IMG/VR virus record: IMGVR_UViG_3300025154_000254
Location: 1 to 36,978 of that record
Length of the DNA stretch: 36,978 bases
DNA from: a virus
Direction: 5' to 3' (one strand)
Shown here in pieces: positions 30,531-36,852 of the stretch. The number at the start of each line of letters is the position of its first letter. Positions within the stretch are counted from its first letter, which is position 1. Both the position numbers and the translations under genes were made by a program. Under the pieces are notes generated by a model. That model had not been told where the DNA came from. It saw only the letters and a program-made list of their open reading frames with translations, and did no database searches.

Positions 30531-31001
30531 CCTGCCGTAGCATCCTTCGTGTTCATACCCCCTGATGTAGCTTTAGATTAATGAAGATCGAAAACTACAT
30601 CAACTTCCTGGCTAATAACATCTTGGCTAACTCAGCATTAAGAGCTTTAGACTTACGCAGATATACCTCTGCTAAACTACCCAACTTCTCATCACCACTC
30701 TCACGAAACAACTTCATATGCTTATTATAATCCGCATATGCCATGTTAGCTTGCTGCTCCATCTGGCATATCTCATACCATGTAGGACACTTTACTGTTT
30801 CCATCTTCTTGCCTTCCCTATCAACCATTTCTTCCAGCGATATCTCCATATATCACCATATCTAACTAACTATTATTATTTTACATCATAGATTATAAAT
30901 AAGCAACATATTTATTTATAAAGTTACATAGAAATAGGGTATTATTTACTCTCTGCTCCGCTACCTGCTTTACCTCAACGCATCCCTCGTGCCCGTACCC
31001 C
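30531..31001. repeat. Dispersed intergenic repeat, two diverged copies
   Basis: Copies at 30531-30561 and 30963-31000 share ACCTGCT, ACCT, GCATCC(C/T)TCGTG and TACCCC in the same order, about 75 percent alike over 39 bases. One lies just before terS, the other before the 84-aa gene. They may be regulatory or binding sites for TerS (for example part of a packaging site), or vestiges of duplication. Confidence 0.45.
30595..30849 (-). CDS. Small helical protein upstream of terS
   Basis: This 84-aa protein is helical and charged: EEMVDREGKKMETVKCPTWY, then QMEQQANMAYADYNKHMKL and SLAEVYLRKSKALNAELAKMLLARKLM. It is not recognised. Genes in this place are often an accessory packaging factor or transcription antitermination protein. 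The ORF has no clear strong ribosome-binding site (weak GATATGG), but length and codon pattern support it. Confidence 0.5.
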   Translation of the reverse strand: MEISLEEMVDREGKKMETVKCPTWYEICQMEQQANMAYADYNKHMKLFRESGDEKLGSLAEVYLRKSKALNAELAKMLLARKLM

Positions 31002-31119
31002 ACTAATACGCAGTAATGTATAGCTAGTCTAGCTAAACGGAGATATTTATTAGTCGCCTCATCGCCGGCGGGCTAGCTTCACCCTACTCTGCCGATGGGG
31101 CACTTTTTACATACATGCT
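30850..31119. other. Gene-free gap between initiator and terS module
   Basis: Apart from one copy of the dispersed repeat (30963-31000), this 270-bp gap shows a GC-richer segment (31060-31100) where CATCG and CGATG arms enclose about 30 bases including CCGGCG, which may fold as a terminator after the initiator gene on the minus strand. No reading frame is supported. Confidence 0.4.
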
Positions 31120-32415
31120 TTATTTACTCGTTAGACTCTCTTTATACTCTTCGATACGCGCTAACATACAGCTCTGTATAAACCTAGGTCTCAACTTAAA
31201 TGACGGATCTTCTACCTTTTTAATTAACTCTGATAACTCATAACTCAGGTTATTAAAAAACTCTCGATCATGCTCAGATACTTCTTTAGCCGCTTTATCT
31301 TCTACCATCCTCTGCTTCTTAGTACCTTCTGACAACTTAGACCCATTACTTATATCTCCGATCTTCTTCGTGTAACTCTTCGTAGCATCCTGCTTGCTCG
31401 CTCCCACCCTACTACCTATAACCAAGGGAGCTTGCTGATACTCAGGATGCTCCTTGCAACACTTAAAATAAGTAGACCATGCCGGCTTAATACCCTGCTG
31501 CTCACAGCACCGTACACATAACTTATCAAACAACCCATAAGCGTTGTAGATAGGCGCTCCAACCTTCTTGTACTCCACCAACGCATCTTGTAAAACCTCG
31601 GACGGATACACACTCAACTTCATCCTACCATGCTCCGTCAACCCAAGCTCTTTAGCCACAACATCGATCAGAGACTTAACTTCATCTTCCACCCTCTGGG
31701 CCTCCTTGGTAGCTTTGCTATCCCGTAGCGCGGAGCTCCTGCTCCGCACCCCAGTAGGCATGGTAGACCTAGGACTGTCTTCGTAGCTCCAGACTTGCTT
31801 CATCTCCCTTCGAAGGATCTCTCCGAAGTAAGTGTCATCTCTACCTACGTCTCCAGACATCACCGCATCAACTAGGATCTTCGAAGGATCTCTTCGAAGG
31901 ACTAAGGCTCTTCGGGGACTAACTTCGGAGGACTGGGGTAGGATGTAAACATCACTCGAAATCACTCCCGTTTTTGCCCCACCATTTACAACACTCTCTT
32001 TTATACTTTTCTCTACTCTATTTATATACTTATTCTTCCTTATATATTCTCTTGAGTGCACGGCCGCTCCTAGAGCCCCATATGGAAGGTACCCAAAACG
32101 GGGGTCAAAATCACCCAAAAACATGGTGAAATAGGGAGCCAATTTCTTGTACACTCCAGGGGTAGTTTTAAACCAGGGCGACACTCGATAAAGACACGTT
32201 CTCCTTACACCTCTCCATAAACTCTGTATCACCCCCATCTCTCTTAACTCATTCAAGATGTACTTCATCTTCCTTAACCCAATACCCACCCGGTCCGCTA
32301 ACCATTGCTGACTAGGGTACATCTCGCGTACATTAGCGGTTAAGTACCAAAAAAGATTAAGGGTTTTACGCGCATAATCAGATAAACCATCTGCCCAACT
32401 TTCAATGTCAGACAT
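31120..32415 (-). CDS. Replication initiator-like protein with winged helix
   Basis: This 431-aa protein (from ATG 32415) starts MSDIESWADGLSDYARKTLN. Residues about 30-95 form a winged-helix pattern: REMYPSQQWLADRVGIGLRK, then MKYILNELREMGVI and RRTCLYRVS. Such domains bind origin repeats in phage and plasmid initiators. A long linker of charged residues and a C-terminal helical domain follow. An iteron array lies directly upstream, so the protein is probably the initiator that binds it. Start choice is uncertain: a frame from 32502 adds a hydrophobic N-terminus unusual for an initiator. No polymerase or helicase gene is present, so host replication enzymes are presumably recruited. Confidence 0.65.
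   Translation of the reverse strand: MSDIESWADGLSDYARKTLNLFWYLTANVREMYPSQQWLADRVGIGLRKMKYILNELREMGVIQSLWRGVRRTCLYRVSPWFKTTPGVYKKLAPYFTMFLGDFDPRFGYLPYGALGAAVHSREYIRKNKYINRVEKSIKESVVNGGAKTGVISSDVYILPQSSEVSPRRALVLRRDPSKILVDAVMSGDVGRDDTYFGEILRREMKQVWSYEDSPRSTMPTGVRSRSSALRDSKATKEAQRVEDEVKSLIDVVAKELGLTEHGRMKLSVYPSEVLQDALVEYKKVGAPIYNAYGLFDKLCVRCCEQQGIKPAWSTYFKCCKEHPEYQQAPLVIGSRVGASKQDATKSYTKKIGDISNGSKLSEGTKKQRMVEDKAAKEVSEHDREFFNNLSYELSELIKKVEDPSFKLRPRFIQSCMLARIEEYKESLTSK
31808..31899. repeat. CTTCGAAG palindromic repeats inside the initiator gene
   Basis: Two near-identical 21-bp units start at 31808 and 31879, both built on CTTCGAAGGATCTC with inverted CTTCGAAG ends; smaller CTTCGG/CTTCGAAG pieces continue to about 31930. 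Each can form a hairpin. They lie in frame within the charged linker, encoding segments around RREMK and RRDPSKI, so the protein tolerates them. Confidence 0.5.
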
Positions 32416-32494
32416 GATTTTCTTGTCAGGGCAAAATAAAATTAAATAAAATAGCTTTACAAAAGCATTTTGCTTGGTTACTATGAGACTACAA

Positions 32495-32693
32495 TTTGAC
32501 ATTTTAAGCGTAGATCCTTTGGCTCATTTGGCTCCTTGTTAGCTGACACAGATGGCTCATTTGACATTTTAAGCGATGACATTTAACTTTTGATATCGAG
32601 TTAATTGGCACCGTTAAAGATCCTTTTGACATTTTAAGCGTATTAAGCGTAGACCCTTTGGTTTCTTTGGTTTCTTTGGTTTGATGACATTTT
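32495..32693. repeat. Iteron array, probable replication origin
   Basis: The 16-bp element TTTGACATTTTAAGCG occurs exactly at 32495, 32560 and 32625, with starts 65 bp apart (about six helical turns). Further TGACATTT half-sites lie at 32577 and 32685, and TTAAGCGTAGA(T/C)CCTTTGG follows the first and third copies. An AT-rich gap to 32810 with GTTTCTTTGG repeats flanks it. Regularly spaced iterons directly upstream of a winged-helix protein are the layout of an initiator-controlled origin; sites next to the initiator promoter would also allow autoregulation. Confidence 0.65.
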
Positions 32694-32710
32694 GTTTTTA
32701 CTTGGACCAT

Positions 32711-33092
32711 TTTGTTGGCCTCCGGGGGGAGTTAATCAATATATTTTGGTTCATTGTATATAAAAATTAAGCTTTGGTCTCGTGAAATTTTTCCCGGGAC
32801 CAATTCTTATTAGTTCTCTAATAGATCAGTTGGCTGAATAGCACGAGCTTTATACTGAGGTAAAGCTATTCTTAAGTCTTTCTTGAAGTTGCACTGTTCT
32901 TGCTCCAAACTTTCAGTTAGCGCTTCAATCATAAACTCTTCTAGATCTTTATCACTATTTACCAACTCTCGTTTTTTTTCTTTTTTTTAATAAGGACGCG
33001 ATTTTTTGGGCTGGAATACGCCGTTTTTTTGAATTGATTTCGTACCATTTAGCCATTTCGGGGTGCGCTTCACAATTTAGCCATATAAAGCT
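32711..33092. other. Gap with a probable frameshifted relic gene
   Basis: Beyond the origin, the minus strand has a frame starting MAKWYEINSKKRRIPAQKIASLL (from about 33056) that hits a stop at 32955-32957. A second frame, one base shifted, runs EEFMIEALTESLEQEQ to ALPQYKARAIQPTDLLEN and stops at 32810. The shift lies at a run of 8 A, G, 8 A (T8CT8 on the plus strand, 32972-32988). The combined protein reads sensibly, so this is a frameshifted gene or a sequencing error. GGTC...GGACC arms near 32776-32801 may be a weak hairpin. Confidence 0.5.
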
Positions 33093-33317
33093 TTAATTAC
33101 CGGCCCTAATGCACTTCTGCTTGTAATGCAACCTAATCTCACTTATTTGATTTTTCATGAGCCATACCCTTTTCTGGGTTCTCTTTCTTTTCTCACTCCG
33201 CAAGCACCATAAAGAAATCGATAAGTAATTTTTTTCATCGGAGGGCAAGCGTTGCGTTTCCCCGGATAGGGTATAAGCGGAGACGGAGATGGTTTTTGTG
33301 TTTTTCATAAATACCAT
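33093..33317 (-). CDS. Unknown small protein, possibly N-terminal part of a relic
   Basis: This 74-codon frame has AAGGAG closely upstream of ATG 33317. The product is basic, with TISVSAYTLSGETQRLPS, RSEKRKRTQKRVW and QISEIRLHYKQKCIRAGN. Its TAA is in the same frame as the downstream segment SFIWLNCEAHPEMAKWYEIN, so removal of one stop codon would extend it. It may therefore be the intact start of a longer protein now interrupted by a stop and, further on, a frameshift. No function can be given. Confidence 0.45.
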   Translation of the reverse strand: MVFMKNTKTISVSAYTLSGETQRLPSDEKNYLSISLWCLRSEKRKRTQKRVWLMKNQISEIRLHYKQKCIRAGN

Positions 33318-33328
33318 CATACTCCTTC

Positions 33329-33901
33329 TTACTTATTAACACCTAATTGCCGAGCAATCAATTCTATCAAACTTAATGGAGCTGCTGCTTGCCCTAACTT
33401 ATCGTTTATTTTAGCGCTTGTATCTATAACCTGGTCCATCCGATCAATAATAGGCGGTATAAGATCTGCAACATGTTGTACATCATCATGAGTTGCTACT
33501 GAGTTAATATGGTCAGATGCTATGTGATTAAGTTCTGCCGCAGTTTTAGTTGAATTGCTGATCTTTGTGTCTATCACATCAAAACGTTGCTCTACATTGA
33601 TCCTGGTGCGTGTTATATGGTCTTGTATTGCAGTAGCCTGGCTCTCTAGATGTAGCACTGTTTTTTTTATGTCATTTAGTTTTGGTAGAGTGAGATACCA
33701 CGCTAAAACAGTAGCGCTACTTCCTAATATCGTAGCTATGCTTTTATTATAGCGCCATGACTTATGCCTACCTAAAGCGTAAGATGCGACAGTAGTTCCT
33801 GAACCAATCAACCAGGGGTTCCCGTAGGAGATACTAGCTTTAGCTGGTAGAAATAAGGCTAGAGCTAGTACGTATACGGAGGATCGTAATAAGTTTTTCA
33901 A
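33329..33901 (-). CDS. Membrane protein with coiled coil
   Basis: This 190-aa protein has an N-terminal hydrophobic segment (SSVYVLALALFLPAKASIS) like a signal peptide with a cleavage after AKA, and a second hydrophobic span at about 52-72 (KSIATILGSSATVLAWYLTL). Then comes a long heptad-rich region (about 73-170, LHLESQATAIQDHITRTRIN, FDVIDTKISNSTKTAAELNH). The layout resembles phage membrane-anchored coiled-coil proteins, such as spanins or superinfection blockers, but no family is recognised. Position next to small membrane proteins supports an envelope role. Confidence 0.55.
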   Translation of the reverse strand: MKNLLRSSVYVLALALFLPAKASISYGNPWLIGSGTTVASYALGRHKSWRYNKSIATILGSSATVLAWYLTLPKLNDIKKTVLHLESQATAIQDHITRTRINVEQRFDVIDTKISNSTKTAAELNHIASDHINSVATHDDVQHVADLIPPIIDRMDQVIDTSAKINDKLGQAAAPLSLIELIARQLGVNK

Positions 33902-33911
33902 CGATATAGAC

Positions 33912-34040
33912 CTAAATAAGTGTTGGAGGATAGTTGTTCGTCTTATCTAATCGATATGCACGCGGAGAACTCCATGCGTATACTATAAATACTATAATTG
34001 CCAACAGCACTGCATAGAGTATCATTTTTTCGGTACTCAT
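33912..34040 (-). CDS. Tiny single-pass membrane protein
   Basis: Forty-two codons on the minus strand, with AAAGAAAG upstream of the ATG. The protein begins MSTEKMILYAVLLAIIVFIVYA, one transmembrane helix, then WSSPRAYRLDKTNNYPPTLI. It lies 10 bases before the 190-aa membrane protein gene and 10 bases after the acidic 74-aa protein gene. Along with the 190-aa protein it may form a membrane pair; a holin or spanin-like function is possible but unproved. Confidence 0.55.
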   Translation of the reverse strand: MSTEKMILYAVLLAIIVFIVYAWSSPRAYRLDKTNNYPPTLI

Positions 34041-34050
34041 ATTACTTTCT

Positions 34051-34275
34051 TTATGCTTCATAATCATCATCTCTTATGTCATCATATAATTCTATCATTA
34101 GCTCTTCGTTATCATCTAAGTAATCTGGGTGCAATAAATCCCATCCTTGTACTATAGAACCTGTCACATGAGCTTCATGTAATAACATGCGTGCTTGTAT
34201 TTGTTCATTATAATTGCCTTCAGGATCACCAAGGATATCGATAGCACGGTTGATTTCATCTACGGTATATTTCAT
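34051..34275 (-). CDS. Small acidic early protein
   Basis: This 74-aa protein begins KYTVDEINRAIDILGDPEG and ends in an acidic run (DDNEELMIELYDDIRDDDYEA). Acidic early proteins of this size often mimic DNA or inhibit host or defence proteins, but no specific family is recognised. GGGAG precedes the ATG. It is the second gene of the leftward unit after the divergent control region. Confidence 0.55.
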   Translation of the reverse strand: MKYTVDEINRAIDILGDPEGNYNEQIQARMLLHEAHVTGSIVQGWDLLHPDYLDDNEELMIELYDDIRDDDYEA

Positions 34276-34286
34276 AGATGGCTCCC

Positions 34287-34523
34287 TTATCGATTAGTCT
34301 TATATACGTAACGCGAAGCATCATCTAATTCGCGTACTTCACGCTTTAGTTCTTCTGCAATCGCTTCTAATTTAGATACGCACGACGTTGCTCCATATTG
34401 ATCTTTTTTGAGCACATTGAGCTTATCTATAGCCGCGACTAATATATCAAGCTGTAACTCAACGTTGTTCGCCATCGCATCGTAATGGCATCCTAACAGA
34501 TCTAATCTTTCTCTGTAATACAT
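34287..34523 (-). CDS. Small early leftward protein, helical
   Basis: This 78-aa protein is helical: ELQLDILVAAIDKLNVLKK, then LEAIAEELKREVRELDD, with a heptad-like pattern in its second half. It begins MYYRERLDLL; AGGAATC precedes the ATG. It is the first leftward gene, immediately next to the divergent promoter region, so it is expressed early. The function is unknown. Confidence 0.55.
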   Translation of the reverse strand: MYYRERLDLLGCHYDAMANNVELQLDILVAAIDKLNVLKKDQYGATSCVSKLEAIAEELKREVRELDDASRYVYKTNR

Positions 34524-34564
34524 AAGATTCCTTGAGTATTAACCTATCTAACTAACTAAGGACT

Positions 34565-34593
34565 ATGATACACCAAGCTTTACAAAAAAACAA
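34565..34593 (-). promoter_or_regulatory. Candidate promoter for the leftward early operon
   Basis: On the minus strand TTGTTT and TATCAT lie 17 bases apart, with 3 of 6 and 5 of 6 matches. Transcription would begin near 34558, about 35 bases before the start codon at 34523. Confidence 0.45.
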
Positions 34594-34607
34594 CCTATTT
34601 ATATATA

Positions 34608-34636
34608 TTGACATCATGGCTTATATATAACATAAT
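34608..34636 (+). promoter_or_regulatory. Sigma-70 promoter for the rightward early operon
   Basis: TTGACA, a perfect -35, is followed 17 bases later by CATAAT, matching 5 of 6 positions of TATAAT. The start would be near 34643, about 38 bases before the first ATG, leaving a short leader with AGGAG. Confidence 0.7.
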
Positions 34637-34680
34637 ATATATATGGATAAGCATATATGATTATATATAGGAGAAGATAA

Positions 34681-34911
34681 ATGATGTTCAACATTGATGC
34701 GAACGAGTTACGTGATCGATTAATAACGTTGATTAAGGATAATGAGTGGAGATTAACTTATATAGTTGACGAGACGGGTATCTGCAGGCAGACGTTATGG
34801 AGATTTTTCCGTCAGGAGCCGGTAATGGATTTGACACTTATTAAGTTAGAGAACTTTACTAAGCGGCATGAGCATATTAAGGAGTTAAGGAAGCAAAATG
34901 CTACTATTTAA
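34681..34911 (+). CDS. Small helix-turn-helix regulator
   Basis: This 76-aa protein has a Cro-type helix-turn-helix: LTYIVDETGICRQTLWRFFR at about 25-44, with helix 2 (YIVDETG) and recognition helix (RQTLWRFF). A long N-terminal helix (ELRDRLITLIKDNEW) and a C-terminal helix (LIKLENFTKRHEHIKEL) complete a lambda-repressor-like fold. AGGAG lies 9 bases before ATG 34681 (two ATGs in tandem). It lies first in the rightward unit, next to its own promoter, so it likely represses one or both divergent promoters and sets early timing. Confidence 0.7.
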   Translation: MMFNIDANELRDRLITLIKDNEWRLTYIVDETGICRQTLWRFFRQEPVMDLTLIKLENFTKRHEHIKELRKQNATI

Positions 34912-35056
34912 TAGTACTTTTTGAGTAATACCTTTAGCTCTTTTAGTGTGACTAAAGAACCCTACGATCTGGTGATTAGTTACAGATCTACGTAACCGTG
35001 TAAGATCATTGGTGAGTCACTTAAAGTCCTTCACTCTTAAACATAAGAGGCATTAT
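34912..35056. other. Short leader gap, nothing certain
   Basis: No gene is seen in this 145-bp gap after the regulator. GATCTG/CAGATC arms (about 34967-34989) and CTTTAG/CTAAAG arms (about 34939-34964) might form weak hairpins. AAGAGG before 35057 is the ribosome-binding site of the next gene. Confidence 0.4.
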
Positions 35057-35488
35057 ATGTTTACGTTAATTATAAGAAGACCAGATGGCACTATAGAAGA
35101 AGTAAAAGGCGCTAGCAATATATTCACTAAACAGTCTCAAATTATACGCACAAGTTTAAGTCTCATGCGGAAACTGAACAAAGCTCGGATTAAGTATAAA
35201 GGACTTAAAGACTATGAGATGGACGATAAGATGAAGGCTAAGCGCCATGAGATATACGAAGAAAGCCTAAAAGTAGCTCTAGAAGCTATGGTTATAATAA
35301 ATTCTACGCGCATCAATTTATTGTCTGAGCTTAATGAACCAGGTTTATTGGAATGGCTACAAGAGTATCATAGCGATATAGCTGATTCTGCTATAGCTAT
35401 GTTAAAACAGGAGCAAGAATTCTACGCGAATAAATATACACAAGATAAAGTTGCCATTCACACTCCTAAGGAATCAGATAATGGATGA
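35057..35488 (+). CDS. Unknown early protein
   Basis: This 143-aa protein begins MFTLIIRRPDGTIEEVKGAS. Basic helices follow (RTSLSLMRKLNKARIKYKGL, MKAKRHEIYEESLKVALEA), then an acidic region. I chose ATG 35057 (AAGAGG with 7-base spacing) instead of a frame from 35009 that has no site. The C-terminus overlaps the next gene by 8 bases, suggesting coupling. No motif identifies it. Confidence 0.55.
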   Translation: MFTLIIRRPDGTIEEVKGASNIFTKQSQIIRTSLSLMRKLNKARIKYKGLKDYEMDDKMKAKRHEIYEESLKVALEAMVIINSTRINLLSELNEPGLLEWLQEYHSDIADSAIAMLKQEQEFYANKYTQDKVAIHTPKESDNG

Positions 35489-35669
35489 TCACAGGATCAA
35501 GTTGTTGCAACTTATAGTGTCTGCTTTACAGCAGTGTGAAATGGATGCTAAAGATAAGGCTAAATTAGCTAAGGCCATATTGAAGCAAGCATGTCATGAA
35601 GCAAAATACTGTAGTTTTATACCTGAGTTAATAGAGCTAGTATCTAAAGCTATTAAAGATGAGGAGTAG
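35481..35669 (+). CDS. Small early protein, helical
   Basis: This 62-aa protein starts MDDHRIKLLQLIVSALQQCE and has KDKAKLAKAILKQACHEAKY followed by FIPELIELVSKAIKDEE, two amphipathic helices. AAGGAATCAG lies before ATG 35481, which overlaps the previous stop; I reject the upstream in-frame ATG at 35451 because it has no ribosome site. Unknown function, probably an early regulatory or anti-host protein. Confidence 0.5.
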   Translation: MDDHRIKLLQLIVSALQQCEMDAKDKAKLAKAILKQACHEAKYCSFIPELIELVSKAIKDEE

Positions 35670-35672
35670 TTC

Positions 35673-36089
35673 ATGGATATAAATTTACTTATTACATCTG
35701 CCACGCAGCTATTAAAACACTGCCATGACGCGCTAGATGAACTAGAACCGGTCAAGATCGAATCAGACATAAACGGTATAGCTAAGTCTATCCATAGCCT
35801 GGCTCTATCTGTTAATGATCACCCTTCTGTCTTACCTACTATTGAAGAGCTTAAGAACGCTATACATGACAAGATAGAAGCCGCTCTATCTATGTTTAGC
35901 AATTTAGGGAAAATAGCAGCATCTCTACTGGCTAAAGGTGAATCAGTACTAGAAGAACTTAAAGCTATCTATAACATGATGATCGGTATAATAAAATCGC
36001 TTCAACCTATTGAAGCCATAGTAGTGGGACTATATCCCATGTTAATTCCACTGTTTGCAGTGCTTAATGCACTCCCAGCGATACCATAA
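35673..36089 (+). CDS. Unknown protein with hydrophobic C-terminus
   Basis: This 138-aa protein is helical, with SLALSVNDHPSVLPTIEELK and a long helix to EELKAIYNMMIGIIKSL. The final 30 residues are hydrophobic (IEAIVVGLYPMLIPLFAVLNALPAIP), which could insert in the membrane as a tail anchor or a hairpin. GGAG lies 6 bases before the ATG. Because no other holin is recognised, a membrane-acting role is possible, though placing a holin in the early unit would be unusual. Confidence 0.5.
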   Translation: MDINLLITSATQLLKHCHDALDELEPVKIESDINGIAKSIHSLALSVNDHPSVLPTIEELKNAIHDKIEAALSMFSNLGKIAASLLAKGESVLEELKAIYNMMIGIIKSLQPIEAIVVGLYPMLIPLFAVLNALPAIP

Positions 36090-36113
36090 CTGAGCGCAAG
36101 CTCCAAGGTAATT

Positions 36114-36338
36114 ATGATGAAGTACCTATACACTATATTATTACTAGTAGTTGTAACTACTATACAGGCTTACAGAATCTCTGAAGATGATCCTAGACGG
36201 AATGAAACACCACAAGAAACAGAGAATAGAGAACGCGCTGAAGGCCTAGAACAATGCCAACGTGATCTAGACAACTATAGACAGGAATTTAAAGAAGATT
36301 ATGGGGTAGATCTTGGTGGAGGGAAAGATGGAAATTAA
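36114..36338 (+). CDS. Small secreted protein 1
   Basis: This 74-aa protein has a signal peptide (MMKYLYTILLLVVVTTIQA, cleavage after QA before YR at about residue 19) and a very charged mature part of about 55 residues (SEDDPRRNETPQETENRERA, then LDNYRQEFKEDYGVDLGGG). AAGGTAATT precedes the two tandem ATGs. The last 11 bases overlap the next gene's start. It is one of three consecutive secreted proteins, likely periplasmic. Confidence 0.6.
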   Translation: MMKYLYTILLLVVVTTIQAYRISEDDPRRNETPQETENRERAEGLEQCQRDLDNYRQEFKEDYGVDLGGGKDGN

Positions 36339-36549
36339 ATATCTATTATTTTGCTTAGCTTTAACCATTAATGCTTATCCTCGCAACCATAGTACACTAG
36401 GATTTGAATGGATTAATCGCTATGAAAACATGACTGAAGAACAGGAAAATGCTGATCGCAAAGCTCGTTTGAAATCGATTATAGACCAACAAAACAAAGA
36501 GTTTGAAGACCTCGAAAAAGATATCAAACGTGAAATGGAGAAATCCTAG
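36328..36549 (+). CDS. Small secreted protein 2
   Basis: This 73-aa protein starts at ATG 36328, with GGAGGG upstream, and has a signal peptide MEIKYLLFCLALTINA with likely cleavage before YP. The mature part is acidic and helical (NMTEEQENADRKARLKSIID, then KEFEDLEKDIKREMEKS), with heptad character. It overlaps the previous gene out of frame and is one base from the next gene. A periplasmic coiled-coil is suggested. Confidence 0.6.
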   Translation: MEIKYLLFCLALTINAYPRNHSTLGFEWINRYENMTEEQENADRKARLKSIIDQQNKEFEDLEKDIKREMEKS

Positions 36550-36753
36550 ATGAAGTATTGCGTATTAGTTTTACTCGCTTTGAGCACCTATAGTTATAGT
36601 ACGGATGGTGAAGATTTAATTACACTTATCGCAAACGCTACTCCTGCTCAAATAGAAGCATGGGTAGATGATGATTTACACTGCGATGAAGATATATTCA
36701 CCTCAGTAGAATTTTATGACTTGGAAACAGATCTTTATAACTTATCTACATAA
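36550..36753 (+). CDS. Small secreted protein 3
   Basis: This 67-aa protein has a signal peptide (MKYCVLVLLALSTYSYS) and an acidic mature domain of about 50 residues with LITLIANATPAQIEAWVDDD and Cys in LHCDEDIF. The start follows the previous stop directly (TAGATG), with GGAG nine bases before. It closes the set; a terminator hairpin follows at 36812. Confidence 0.6.
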   Translation: MKYCVLVLLALSTYSYSTDGEDLITLIANATPAQIEAWVDDDLHCDEDIFTSVEFYDLETDLYNLST

Positions 36754-36811
36754 AGACTTATGGGACTGGTTTAAGGCTATTACCAGCACTATAAGAACGG
36801 TCGTTACCATC

Positions 36812-36848
36812 AGACTAGGTATAGTATATGCGCTATACCTAGTCTTTT
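36812..36848 (+). terminator. Intrinsic terminator after the secreted-protein cluster
   Basis: AGACTAGGTATAG (36812-36824) pairs exactly with CTATACCTAGTCT (36833-36845) over 13 bp with an 8-base loop, followed by TTT. It lies just upstream of the ERF gene on the circular map, so transcription into ERF must read through or start in the remaining 35 bases. It may reduce ERF relative to early genes. Confidence 0.75.
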
Positions 36849-36852
36849 AAGA

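Larger units (their letters stand above)
34524..34680. promoter_or_regulatory. Divergent AT-rich control region
   Basis: This 157-bp region separates the two transcription units. Rightward, TTGACA (34608-34613) and CATAAT (34631-34636) are 17 bases apart, an excellent sigma-70 match. Leftward, TTGTTT (34588-34593) and TATCAT (34565-34570) are 17 bases apart on the minus strand. Many ATAT repeats (34600-34660), including CATATATG and ATTATATATAG, overlap and follow the rightward promoter, which could hold operator sites for the HTH protein encoded next to it. Confidence 0.65.

Noticed and set aside
32504-32710. 68-codon minus-strand frame in the iteron region
   Set aside because: Its product is Lys/Thr repeats produced by the iterons and GTTTCTTTGG repeats; no ribosome-binding site and no protein-like character.
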